Source of the DNA: an uncultured Marivita sp.
GTDB lineage: Bacteria; Pseudomonadota; Alphaproteobacteria; Rhodobacterales; Rhodobacteraceae
Reading direction: 5' to 3'
Length of the DNA stretch: 64,000 nucleotides
Assembly (NCBI RefSeq): GCF_947488135.1
Contig: NZ_CANKYW010000002.1
Span: forward strand, 682,001-746,000
In this document: positions 55,462-64,000 of the stretch, piece after piece
How the letters are laid out: each line of letters begins with the position of its first letter
Position numbering within the stretch: position 1 is the first letter of the stretch
The notes under the pieces: model-generated
Database searches by the model: none
Told to the model about the DNA's origin: nothing
What the model saw: only the letters and a program-made list of their open reading frames with translations
Made by a program: the position numbers and the translations under genes

Positions 55462-57270
55462 TCACTCGCCGAGTGCAATCCCCTCGCGGCGCGGATCGGC
55501 GCCGCCAGACAGAGTATCGCCGATGGCAATGGCATGCAGCCCTGAGTTCAGATCACGCACGTTCACTTCGAACCCAAGATCGGTGAGCGCGGTTTCCAGA
55601 TCTGCGGCCGTTGTGCCCTCTTCCACATCGTAGGTGCCGAAGCGGTTGACCAGATGTGGCATCGCGACAGCCTGCTGCACGTCCATGCCCCAGTCCAGAT
55701 GCGCGATGATGGCCTGCGCGACATAGCCGATGATGCGGCTGCCGCCCGGCGACCCGATAACCAGCGTCGGCGCGCCGCTGCGCAGAACGATGGTCGGCGA
55801 CATCGACGACCGGGGTCGTTTACCCGGCTCAAGCCGGTTGGCGATGGGACGGCCGTCCGCATGTGTGCGGAACGAGAAATCCGTCAGCTCGTTATTGAGC
55901 AGGAACCCCCGCACGAAAAGCCGCGACCCGAACCCGTTTTCGATGGTCGTCGTCATCGACAGCGCGTTGCCATAGCTGTCCACGATCGAGATATGCGAGG
56001 TCGAGGGCAGCTCCAGGCTTTCGTCCGGGGCGAGCTCCATCGCGTGATCCCATTCCGGCGATCCGGCGGACACTTCGGGGAGCGCATCATCGCCCTGAAG
56101 CAGTTGCCCGCGCTCTTGCAGATAGGCTGGCGCGACAAGGCCCTTCGTGGGCATCGGCACATAATCTGTGTCGGCCATGTAAAGCCCCCGGTCCGCGAAA
56201 GCGAGGCGCGAGGCATCGCCGATCAGCCGCCACGCCTCTGCGCTGTCGGGGCCAAGGGCGGCCAGGTCATACCCGTCCAGCATTCCGAGGATCTGCCCTA
56301 CGGTCAGCGCGCCGGACGACGGCGGACCCATGCCGCAAACCTCGTGCGCGCGGTAGGGCACACAGACCGGATCGCGTTCCTTGACCTCGTAAAGTGCCAG
56401 ATCGGCGCGCGACAGAACGCCGGGATTGCCCGCAGCGGTGCGGACGGTTGCCACGATGTCGGACGCGATCGGTCCGGTGTAGAACACGTCCGCGCCCTCT
56501 GCCGCGATCAGGCGCAACGTGTTGGCGTAGTCCGCATTGACGAGCGTGTCGCCCGCTGCAATCGCGTTCCCGCCCGGGAAGAAATAGTCCTGCGCCGCGC
56601 GAAATCGGCCCAGCCGGTCGGCATCGCCCTCGACCAGTTCGGCCAGACGCGGCGAGACGGTAAAGCCGCCTTCGGCCAGATCAATCGCTTCTGAAAAGAG
56701 CGACGCCCAGTCGGAGCGGCCCCACTTCTCATGCGCCGCCTGCATCAGCGCGGGTGTGCCGGGCGTGCCGACAGATCGGCCACCGACCACCGCATCGAAG
56801 AATCCCATCGGCTCGCCATCTTCGGTCTGGAACAGCGTCGGCGTCGCCTCGAGCGGGGCCGTTTCCCGCCCGTCCAGCGTTGTCACCTCGCCGGTATTGG
56901 CATCGTACCAGACCAGAAACGCACCGCCGCCCAAGCCAGAGCTTTGCGGCTCCACCAGACCAAGCACCGCCTGCACCGCGACCATCGCATCGGCGGCCGT
57001 GCCGCCCTCGCGCAAAACGCGCGCCCCGGCTTCGACGGCCAGCGGGTTGGCGGCGGCGACCATCCAATCCTGTGCTTCGACCGGCGTGCCGGCCTCTTTG
57101 GCCGCAAGCGCCGTACTTGCGGCCTCGGACAAGGCACCAAAGGCCGTCGTCGTCTGGGTCGCGGCCTCTGGTGCCACGGCATCCGCGGCCTCTTGTGCGA
57201 CCGAGGACGTGGCCACAGCAAAGGCCAGGACGGCAGAAACCGTCAGACCTGTTCGGGAATGGATGCGCAT
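55462..57270 (-). CDS. ggt: Gamma-glutamyltransferase
   Basis: Periplasmic Ntn hydrolase that removes the gamma-glutamyl group of glutathione; 602 aa. The signal peptide is at 1-25 (AVATSSVAQ before EAADA). The autoprocessing threonine is in ELPSTSHISIVD near 405, splitting the chain into large and small subunits; GSPGGSRIIGYV near 500 is the conserved small-subunit oxyanion segment. ATG at 57270 follows GGAGAAAGAG. It follows adhC in the same direction by about 108 bp; both act on glutathione or its adducts. Confidence 0.94.
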   Translation of the reverse strand: MRIHSRTGLTVSAVLAFAVATSSVAQEAADAVAPEAATQTTTAFGALSEAASTALAAKEAGTPVEAQDWMVAAANPLAVEAGARVLREGGTAADAMVAVQAVLGLVEPQSSGLGGGAFLVWYDANTGEVTTLDGRETAPLEATPTLFQTEDGEPMGFFDAVVGGRSVGTPGTPALMQAAHEKWGRSDWASLFSEAIDLAEGGFTVSPRLAELVEGDADRLGRFRAAQDYFFPGGNAIAAGDTLVNADYANTLRLIAAEGADVFYTGPIASDIVATVRTAAGNPGVLSRADLALYEVKERDPVCVPYRAHEVCGMGPPSSGALTVGQILGMLDGYDLAALGPDSAEAWRLIGDASRLAFADRGLYMADTDYVPMPTKGLVAPAYLQERGQLLQGDDALPEVSAGSPEWDHAMELAPDESLELPSTSHISIVDSYGNALSMTTTIENGFGSRLFVRGFLLNNELTDFSFRTHADGRPIANRLEPGKRPRSSMSPTIVLRSGAPTLVIGSPGGSRIIGYVAQAIIAHLDWGMDVQQAVAMPHLVNRFGTYDVEEGTTAADLETALTDLGFEVNVRDLNSGLHAIAIGDTLSGGADPRREGIALGE

Positions 57271-57378
57271 CACTCTTTCTCCTCTGGCTTGAATAGAAAT
57301 GGGACGCGCGGGAAGGCCCGCACGCAGGAAAGGATCGATCATTTCAAAGGGGTGCGTGGCCCCTTCTTGAAAAAGGCG

Positions 57379-58491
<1,113 letters not shown>

Positions 58492-58584
58492 ATCTCTTCT
58501 CCCATGTTGGTCTTTTGCAGATGACCCTTGCGGCAAATGCGGGTCTTTGCAACCTTTGGCGTATTGTTAAACCGGAGATGATAG

Positions 58585-58875
58585 ATGCAGAAGTTTGTTT
58601 TGTTGGGTCTGTCACTTGGGCTGGCGGGCTGCATGACGATGCCGAATCCGCAGCCGCTTCAGCAGCCGACGGGGGAGGTAGGGTCCGACACCTGTGGCGC
58701 GGCGCAGGCGGCGAACCTGATGGGAGCGCAGCGTTCGGTTGTGGAATTCGTCGATTTCGAACAGCCGGTACGCATCCTTGGGCCAGAGGATGTGATGACC
58801 ATGGATTTCAATCCCAATCGGCTGAATTTCACCATCGGGCCCAGCGGTGTGGTGACGAAAATCACCTGCGGATAA
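58585..58875 (+). CDS. I78 family peptidase inhibitor, lipoprotein
   Basis: A 96-aa exported protein. The signal has a lipobox LAGC (C16). The body is an I78 inhibitor domain: DTCGAAQAANLMG near 35-47 and the closing DFNPNRLNFTIGPSGVVTKITCG, whose last cysteine can pair with C37. These are serine peptidase inhibitors, so it would act in the periplasm on the cell's own or foreign proteases. Divergent from adhC. Confidence 0.87.
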   Translation: MQKFVLLGLSLGLAGCMTMPNPQPLQQPTGEVGSDTCGAAQAANLMGAQRSVVEFVDFEQPVRILGPEDVMTMDFNPNRLNFTIGPSGVVTKITCG

Positions 58876-58915
58876 ATCAGGGGCGGCTCGACTCGCAGGC
58901 GACTTGAGATATAAA

Positions 58916-58930
58916 GAACAAAATAAGAAC
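58916..58930. promoter_or_regulatory. Alphaproteobacterial LexA box upstream of imuB
   Basis: GAAC-AAAATAA-GAAC is an exact GAAC-N7-GAAC direct repeat, the alphaproteobacterial SOS box. It ends 19 bases before the imuB start, so it would sit on the promoter. Confidence 0.85.
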
Positions 58931-58949
58931 ATTTGCTGCCGCGAGTCTC

Positions 58950-60617
58950 ATGCCCAACCGTCGTATCCTGTCCATCTGGTTTCCCCGGCTGGCCGCCGAA
59001 CGCCATATCCGGCGTGACCCCAATCTGGGGGGGGTGCCCTTTGCGGTGGTGCGCGATATCGGTCAGGCGCAGGTGCTTGCGTCGCTGTCGCCCCTGGCGC
59101 AGACGGCGGGGCTCTACGAAGGCCAGCCGCTACGCGATGCCCATGCGATGTGCGCCGACCTGCTCACCCGGCTGTCGAATCCCCATGCCGAGGCGGCGTT
59201 TCTGGGCGTGCTGCACCGCTGGGCGGGCAAGTTCTCGCCTTGGGTCGCGCGCGAGGAACCCGATGCGCTGGTCGTGGACCTGACCGGCTGTGCGCATCTC
59301 TTCGGGGGTGAAGAACAGCTTGCCTTGCAGGTCGAACAGGATTGCACCGATCTGGGTCTCTCGGTGCAGCTTGGCATCGCCGACACGCTGGGCGGAGCCT
59401 GGGCGCTGGCGCGGTTCGGTGGCGGGCAGTGCGGCGATCATCACCGCAACGGCGACGCGATTGACCAGGAGGCGCGCGCGACCCGGTCCCGCGCCGGCAA
59501 GCGGCGGCATTGGGAACGCGGTGGTGCCGCGCCGGTGCTGGCGGTTGCCCCGATGCAGGGCCGCGCCCGGATCGCCGCGCCGGGCAAGACCTATGCCGCC
59601 CTGGCCCCGCTGCCCATCGCGGCGTTGCGGCTGGACGATCACACGATGAAACAACTGTCCCGCCTTGGCCTGCGCCGGGTGAAAGACCTGGTCGATCAGC
59701 CCCGCGCAGGGCTGGCGCGCCGCTTTGGCCGGGGGTTGGTGGCGCGTGTGGATCAGGCGCTGGGCGCGCTGCCCGAACCCGTGAGCCCCGCCCCTCCCCC
59801 CGATCGTTTCGCCACGCGGATGAGCCTGCCCGATCCGATCGGCCTCGAGGACGACGTGATGGCTGCAATCGACCGGATGCTGCCGCGTCTCTGTGGATCG
59901 CTGCGAAACAAGGGGCGCGGCGCGCGTACTCTGCGCTTCGAGGCGTACCGCGCCGATGGCACGATGCAGTGGATGAACGTCACGCTGGCCAAACCCTCGG
60001 ACGATGCAGATCACATCCGTCCGCTGCTGCGCATGAAGGTCGAGGATCTGGATGCAGGCTATGGCATCGACATGCTGCGGCTCGAGGCGGTGCTGCACGA
60101 ACCCATCCACCTGCGCACCGCGTCGGGCCACCTTGAGGCGGCGGAGCAGGCGCGGGTGCGGCAGGCCGGGGGCAGGCCCGGATCGCTGGACCGGCTGATC
60201 GGGCGGCTGGGCACCCGGCTGGGTATGGAGGCGATCACCCGGGTGCAGCCCGCCGACAGCCACATCCCGGAAAAAACCTGGGTCACGGTGGCCGCCGCGT
60301 GGTCGGACCCGGTCAAGGGCTGGCCAGAGCGTACCAGGCCCCGTCCGCTGCGCATGTGGGTTCCGGAACCCGTGATGGTCCCCGATGTGCCGCGCCTGCC
60401 CGGGACCTTTCGCTGGCGCGGGCGCGATCATGTCGTGCACAGCACCCGTGGCCCCGAACGCATCGCGCCGGAATGGTGGCTGGACGATCCCGCCTGGCGC
60501 AGCGGTCAACGCGATTACTGGGAGGTAATCACCGACGAAGGCCACCGTCTATGGCTGTTCTACGCGCACGGGGCATCGAAATCCTCGGGCTGGTTCTGTC
60601 AGGGAGCATTTGCGTGA
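58950..60617 (+). CDS. imuB: Y-family DNA polymerase-like protein ImuB
   Basis: A 555-aa Y-family-like protein of the SOS mutasome that recruits DnaE2. The N-terminal palm reads RRILSIWFPRLAAERHIRR, where the catalytic acidic residue of true Y-polymerases is absent, as expected of ImuB. Fingers and little-finger regions follow (LRRVKDLVDQPRAGLARRFG near 245-264), then a long C-terminal tail with GTFRWRGRDHVV. A LexA box stands at its promoter. imuA and dnaE2, usually in one operon with it, are absent on both sides, so any partners must lie elsewhere. Confidence 0.9.
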   Translation: MPNRRILSIWFPRLAAERHIRRDPNLGGVPFAVVRDIGQAQVLASLSPLAQTAGLYEGQPLRDAHAMCADLLTRLSNPHAEAAFLGVLHRWAGKFSPWVAREEPDALVVDLTGCAHLFGGEEQLALQVEQDCTDLGLSVQLGIADTLGGAWALARFGGGQCGDHHRNGDAIDQEARATRSRAGKRRHWERGGAAPVLAVAPMQGRARIAAPGKTYAALAPLPIAALRLDDHTMKQLSRLGLRRVKDLVDQPRAGLARRFGRGLVARVDQALGALPEPVSPAPPPDRFATRMSLPDPIGLEDDVMAAIDRMLPRLCGSLRNKGRGARTLRFEAYRADGTMQWMNVTLAKPSDDADHIRPLLRMKVEDLDAGYGIDMLRLEAVLHEPIHLRTASGHLEAAEQARVRQAGGRPGSLDRLIGRLGTRLGMEAITRVQPADSHIPEKTWVTVAAAWSDPVKGWPERTRPRPLRMWVPEPVMVPDVPRLPGTFRWRGRDHVVHSTRGPERIAPEWWLDDPAWRSGQRDYWEVITDEGHRLWLFYAHGASKSSGWFCQGAFA

Positions 60618-60626
60618 CACTGCGCT

Positions 60627-60670
60627 GAAATGCGTCGACGCATTTCCGCCTTTTCTTTGAAGAAGAGGCG
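60627..60670. repeat. Paired intergenic hairpins, copy D
   Basis: Hairpin 1 is a perfect 20-bp palindrome with the arm GAAATGCGTC (60627-60646). Hairpin 2 pairs CGCCTTTTCTT with AAGAAGAGGCG across TG with one wobble (60647-60670). They abut exactly, 10 bases past the imuB stop. GAGGCGCGCCTC at 60665-60676 offers a competing 12-bp palindrome. Confidence 0.75.
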
Positions 60671-60793
60671 CGCCTCCTGCCAAAGGTTTGCAAAGGGTTA
60701 AACGGTCCGAAACGGACCCAATGTTTCGCGCGCGAAACAAAAGGACCAGATCGGACCTATTTCGACTTCTACTGGCGCGAAGCGGTCTGAGCC

Positions 60794-60976
60794 TCAACTC
60801 TGGTTCGCGCCGCGCATCTGGCGGATGCTGCCGCGGATCGTGCGCCAGTAGGTTGCCTCTTCGCTGTCGCCGACATCTCGGTAGTGGTGTTCCCGTTGCG
60901 CAGCCAGCGCTTCGGCCTTGTCGCCATGCGACCGATAAAGTGCATGTGCGATTTCGGTGGCTTTGATGACATCCAT
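60794..60976 (-). CDS. Small 60-aa hypothetical protein
   Basis: A 60-aa helical, charged protein (MDVIKATEIAHALYRSHGDK..., ending IRQMRGANQS). It is not a family I can name. The ATG at 60976 follows GAGGAGGG at good spacing, codon use fits the genome and no longer ORF competes, so it is very likely real. It points away from imuB. Confidence 0.75.
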   Translation of the reverse strand: MDVIKATEIAHALYRSHGDKAEALAAQREHHYRDVGDSEEATYWRTIRGSIRQMRGANQS

Positions 60977-61340
60977 GCTGAGCCCTCCTCTGCAATTCAG
61001 CAATGAGGCGCTTGCGAAAGGTGGTCTGGATCACCCGACCCGGTCAAGCGCTTGCCGCAGCCGGACGCCGGGATCTCGATTGTTCGGGATCGGCGTGACG
61101 CCGTACATCCGGGCACTTGCCGCGCCCACGGAATTGCCCTGTGACGGCAATAGCTGCGTCGCTCATGTATACACCTTTCGGCGTCAAAAATCAATTTTAC
61201 CGAGTCCGCGATGCGCGGGACTCTGCCTTGGGGTCAGGGGGCTTCTTTCGTTTCGACGGGGAATGCGCATTTGCAACGTCTGTGCAGGGCGGTGTTTCAA
61301 AATGCTTGATTTACCGCGACGCCTGCACACATCATGAAAT
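60977..61340. other. Upstream region of the 60-aa gene with possible tiny leftward ORFs
   Basis: No gene is certain. Leftward, an ORF at 61044-61166 (40 codons, MSDAAIAVTGQFRGRG...) follows AAAGGTG, and in another frame 61031-61129 (GTG start) ends VRLRQALDRVG just before the 60-aa gene. The second looks more protein-like; a frameshifted or decayed short gene is possible. A GTGTATAC stretch just upstream might be part of a promoter. Confidence 0.3.
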
Positions 61341-61682
61341 ATGAACAGTATCACACCGTTCCCGACCCACGCGTCCGCGCCCGAGCAGGTGGCCTTTCAC
61401 CGGACCGAGCTGAACGTCATTCTGTCTCTTTACGGGCGCATGGTGGCTGCCGGGGAATGGCGGGATTACGGAATATCGACCTTGCGCGACATGGCGGTGT
61501 TTTCGGTGTTCCGGCGCACGGCCGAAAACCCGCTCTACCGGATCGAAAAGCGCCCCAAGCTGCGCAACCGGCAGGGGCAGTACGCGGTGATCGGCATTGA
61601 CGGGCAGGTGCTCAAGCGGGGGCACGACCTCAAAACGGTTTTGCGCGTGCTGGAGCGCAAGCTGATCCGTGCGGTCGAATAA
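61341..61682 (+). CDS. DUF2794 domain protein
   Basis: A 113-aa protein of the alphaproteobacterial DUF2794 family. The core VAFHRTELNVILSLYGRMVAAGEWRDYGIS and RTAENPLYRIEKRPKLRNRQGQYAVIG fill residues 18-85. Function unknown. It precedes zapE by 41 bp in the same direction. Confidence 0.9.
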   Translation: MNSITPFPTHASAPEQVAFHRTELNVILSLYGRMVAAGEWRDYGISTLRDMAVFSVFRRTAENPLYRIEKRPKLRNRQGQYAVIGIDGQVLKRGHDLKTVLRVLERKLIRAVE

Positions 61683-61723
61683 CACCTCTCCACAATCACG
61701 ATAAGACGCGGTAAGCGGCGGGA

Positions 61724-62782
61724 ATGACGACGTTGCCCGACATTTACTCCGCCCGCGTGGCGGACGGATCGCTCAATCGCGATCCCGCGCAGGAAGCAGT
61801 GCTGCCCGAGTTCGAACGCATCCGCGCGGCACTGGCCGAGCCGGTGAAGAAGGGATTGTTTCGCAAGGCACCCGAGCCTCCGAAGGGGCTTTACCTTTGG
61901 GGCGGCGTCGGGCGGGGCAAGTCGATGCTCATGGACCTTTTTGTCGAAAGCTTGGACGTGCCCGCGCGCCGCGTCCATTTCCACGCCTTCATGCAGGAGA
62001 TTCACGCGGCCATTCACAAGGCCCGGCAGGACGGGGTCGAAGATGCGATCAAGCCGGTGGCGAAGTCCGTGTCCGACAGCGTTCGACTGCTGGCCTTCGA
62101 TGAAATGCAGATCACCGATATCACCGATGCCATGATCGTCGGGCGGCTGTTCGAAAAACTGTTCGCTGCGGGCGTGGTGGTCGTCACCACGTCCAACCGC
62201 GTGCCGGACGATCTTTATAAGGACGGTTTGAACCGGCAGATTTTCCTGCCCTTCATCGAGATGCTCAAGGCGCGCATGGTGGTGCACGAATTGGCGTCTC
62301 CGACCGATTATCGTCAGGATCGGCTTGCCGGGGCGCAGGTGTATTTCACGCCGAACGACGGGGCCGCCAAGGCGGAAATCAATCGCATCTGGGAAGAGCT
62401 GACGCAGGGCGAGCAAGACAGTCTGACGTTGCACGTTCAGGGCCGCGAGATCGAATTGCCGCGCTTTCACAACGGCGTGGCGCGGGCGAAATTCTATGAT
62501 CTGTGTGGCAGGATGCTTGGCCCCGCCGATTACCTTGCGCTGGCCGATGCGGTGCGTGTGCTGATCATCGAGGACATCCCACGTCTGAGCCGACAAAACT
62601 TCAACGAGGCCAAGCGATTTGTCACGCTTGTCGACGCGCTTTACGAAGCGCGCGTGCGGCTGATCGCGTCGGCGGCCGCCGAGCCGGAGATGCTCTATGT
62701 CGAAGGTACGGGCACGTTTGAATTCGAACGCACCGCAAGCCGCCTGCGCGAGATGCAGGCCGAAGGCTGGGGCGAGAACTGA
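61724..62782 (+). CDS. zapE: Cell division ATPase ZapE (AFG1 family)
   Basis: A 352-aa P-loop ATPase of the AFG1/ZapE family, linked to FtsZ ring stability and to membrane protein turnover in mitochondria. Walker A is GGVGRGKS at 60-67 and Walker B is LLAFDEMQITD near 121-131; the sensor segment VVVTTSNRVPDDLYKDGLNRQIFLPFI near 145-171 is the family signature. Full length. Confidence 0.94.
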   Translation: MTTLPDIYSARVADGSLNRDPAQEAVLPEFERIRAALAEPVKKGLFRKAPEPPKGLYLWGGVGRGKSMLMDLFVESLDVPARRVHFHAFMQEIHAAIHKARQDGVEDAIKPVAKSVSDSVRLLAFDEMQITDITDAMIVGRLFEKLFAAGVVVVTTSNRVPDDLYKDGLNRQIFLPFIEMLKARMVVHELASPTDYRQDRLAGAQVYFTPNDGAAKAEINRIWEELTQGEQDSLTLHVQGREIELPRFHNGVARAKFYDLCGRMLGPADYLALADAVRVLIIEDIPRLSRQNFNEAKRFVTLVDALYEARVRLIASAAAEPEMLYVEGTGTFEFERTASRLREMQAEGWGEN

Positions 62783-62783
62783 C

Positions 62784-62808
62784 AAAAAAAGAGGTCCCGA
62801 AGGACCTC
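62784..62808 (-). terminator. Intrinsic terminator on the leftward strand
   Basis: Read leftward: GAGGTCC, TTCG, GGACCTC, then seven T (A-run at 62784-62790). There is no T-run in the rightward sense, so it does not serve zapE. The nearest leftward ORF is the small one at 62856-62990. Confidence 0.88.
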
Positions 62809-62855
62809 CAAGGCTGCTCGATTGTTCTCGCCTGTCTTCAGGTCCTTGCTATGCC

Positions 62856-62990
62856 TTACATCGATGGTGGCGCGAGGGGCGCGCCTGAGGTGTCGTCGTC
62901 TTGGATGTGGAGGGCTTCAAGCAGAGCTTTCTCATTCGCCCGATGGCTGAAACCAGCCGGATCGAGACGCATGTGAACACCAGATAGCAC
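62856..62990 (-). CDS. Probable 44-aa small protein
   Basis: A leftward ORF with a GTG start preceded by GGGGGA at seven bases. It encodes 44 residues: (M)LSGVHMRLDPAGFSH, a helical middle ANEKALLEALHIQDDD and the end PLAPPSM. A perfect terminator lies 48 bases past its TAA, which supports a real short transcript. I do not recognise it, and a small regulatory RNA is the alternative. An ATG at 62970 (38 aa) could also start it. The 145 bp between it and the LysM gene hold no other feature. Confidence 0.5.
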   Translation of the reverse strand: MLSGVHMRLDPAGFSHRANEKALLEALHIQDDDTSGAPLAPPSM

Positions 62991-63135
62991 CGTAAAATCC
63001 CCCGTTCCGTGTAAGCTTTTTCAGCAAATCACGAAGTCTGCAAACCTTGTGCCACAGTGATTCGCACCGGTCAACATTTAGCTGACTCGGAACGGAACTT
63101 TTCCACCAGTGGCGTGTTCTGCTAGATGTTGTGGG

Positions 63136-63765
63136 CTATCGCACGGGCAGTTTCAGCGTCATTCCGGGCGTCAGACTGTCCGGGCTGGCCATGATATCCA
63201 CGTTGCCCCTGTAGATCTCGGACGCCATTCCGGTATCGCCGAAAACTTCCTTGGCGATGCTGAGCAGCGTATCCCCGTCGCGCACGAGATATGTTCCGTC
63301 GTCAGCAGGCGGAGCGGTTTCGGTGCGCACAGGCGTGATCTCCGTCAGCGTCGGCGTCGCGTTGGTCGAAGACGCGGTTTTCGCGATGCTGCGCTGGACC
63401 ACGCTGTGCAGAAGGCTGCCGGGCTGGCCGGGGGCCGGGGCCTCTCCGGTGGTCACGGATTTGAGGTTTGAGATCGCGCTGAATGTCATGTCTCGCATGT
63501 TCGTCGGCTGGTCGGCGGCCTGCGGCTTTGCATCGACCACTTGCACGGGCGCCGGGATCGGCGCGGCGACGGTTTCGGTTTCTTGCGGCGCGCTGACCAG
63601 GGGTGCCGCGTCGCGCGTGACGACTTCGGGTTCGTCCATCGCCTCGAACGTCGCATTGCGGGGAGAGCCGGGCTGGAACACGATCAGAACAATCGTGAGA
63701 CCGATAAAGGCGGTGCCCATAAGGGCCATGCGGATCAGGCCGCTGGTTTTGGATGTGTCTGTCAT
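63136..63765 (-). CDS. LysM-domain protein, membrane-anchored
   Basis: A 209-aa protein with one N-terminal membrane segment (about 10-31), a proline/alanine/threonine-rich linker and a C-terminal LysM domain (about 157-206; VRDGDTLLSIAKEVFGDTGMASEIYRGN) that binds peptidoglycan GlcNAc. It overlaps the rhodanese-like gene by four bases (ATGA), so the two are one operon. Confidence 0.9.
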   Translation of the reverse strand: MTDTSKTSGLIRMALMGTAFIGLTIVLIVFQPGSPRNATFEAMDEPEVVTRDAAPLVSAPQETETVAAPIPAPVQVVDAKPQAADQPTNMRDMTFSAISNLKSVTTGEAPAPGQPGSLLHSVVQRSIAKTASSTNATPTLTEITPVRTETAPPADDGTYLVRDGDTLLSIAKEVFGDTGMASEIYRGNVDIMASPDSLTPGMTLKLPVR

Positions 63766-64000
63766 TGGCCCACCGAACTGTTCAATCCCAGCGCCGTCCA
63801 GTTTGATGTGCCGCCGCGATAATATTTGAGCTTGTCCGCCGGATAGCCTGCCTCGAGCAGATGCGTGATGGCATCATTGGCCGCTTTGTCGTCCGGACCG
63901 AGCCCGAAAACCACGAGGCTGAAGGCACCGCCGAACTCGGGCGCGGTCTCGGCGTTAGTGACGCCAAGGGCCGACAGAAGGTCGGCGCGGTACGGGTTGT
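63762..64000 (-). CDS. Rhodanese-like domain protein, C-terminal part
   Basis: Only the last 78 residues are in the window, cut at its right edge. The stretch FSLVVFGLGPDDKAANDAITHLLEAGYPADKLKYYRGGTSNWTALGL is the end of a rhodanese fold, with the late W-G-L pattern after the catalytic loop. The catalytic cysteine segment would read SLVVFGLG here and has no cysteine, so it may be an inactive, binding-type domain. It is upstream of and coupled to the LysM gene. Confidence 0.8.
   Translation of the reverse strand, partial: NPYRADLLSALGVTNAETAPEFGGAFSLVVFGLGPDDKAANDAITHLLEAGYPADKLKYYRGGTSNWTALGLNSSVGQ

Noticed and set aside
57347-57365. Terminator between adhC and ggt (AAGGGG/CCCCTT)
   Set aside because: The stem is only six bp and the following TTTGAAAT is a poor T-run; readthrough from adhC into ggt seems as likely.

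Overview
The window looks like chromosomal DNA of a marine alphaproteobacterium of the Rhodobacteraceae (Roseobacter group). The signs are high G+C, the split F1-only ATP synthase operon (atpHAGDC), DUF2125, DUF1643, DUF2794 and I78-inhibitor proteins of the kind common in that family, an Er-VIT1 fusion (MbfA), an alphaproteobacterial LexA box, and many 4-base ATGA/GTGA gene overlaps. I see no tRNA, rRNA, CRISPR array, insertion sequence or prophage. The species cannot be fixed from this window alone.

Layout. 0-5.7 kb: a family-5 solute-binding protein, panC, an M20 deacylase, a DUF2125 protein and a ChaC-like cyclotransferase. 5.8-10.1 kb: a MotA/TolQ-like plus MotB/OmpA-like pair with an exceptionally long coiled coil, facing an M23 peptidase. 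10.1-15.1 kb: clpA, gloB, a methyltransferase-like protein and a PhzF protein. 15.4-20.8 kb: the F1 ATP synthase operon, a terminator and an H-type lectin. 20.9-28.6 kb: an unrecognised membrane protein of lower G+C, prs, a DsbA-fold isomerase and hydrolase, a CnoX/LON-domain/Trm112 cluster, truB, a DUF1643 protein and rpsO. 28.9-35.6 kb: pnp, a CIA30 protein, an OmpR-type regulator, ribA, an L,D-transpeptidase, a uracil-DNA glycosylase family protein and an SseB-like protein. 35.6-42.3 kb: a leftward operon of dipeptide-type ABC permeases and a double ATPase, then aldehyde dehydrogenase, SDR and P1 peptidase. 42.4-45 kb: an unrecognised protein and a PAS/LuxR-HTH/alpha-beta-hydrolase fusion with striking palindromes around them. 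45-50 kb: ridA, a glycerophosphodiesterase, a DUF482 protein, a PhhB-like dehydratase and a class A PBP. 50-55.4 kb: glnK-amtB, mbfA with a divergent TetR gene, a cobalamin-binding sensor and a NYN protein. 55.4-64 kb: ggt, formaldehyde-detoxifying adhC, an I78 inhibitor, an SOS-controlled imuB, small proteins, DUF2794, zapE, a probable unannotated small gene, a LysM protein and the end of a rhodanese-like gene.

How the genes work together. Most is housekeeping: energy (ATP synthase), translation and RNA decay (rpsO, pnp, truB, Trm112), cofactors (panC, ribA, prs), cell wall (PBP, M23, YkuD, LysM, stator pair), nitrogen sensing (glnK-amtB) and glutathione chemistry (ggt, ChaC, gloB, adhC). 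The parts that deserve a second look are the stator-like pair, the regulator/hydrolase fusion whose start codon lies one base past a perfect 23-bp inverted repeat, the small gene with its own terminator near 62.9 kb, and two families of intergenic hairpin repeats.
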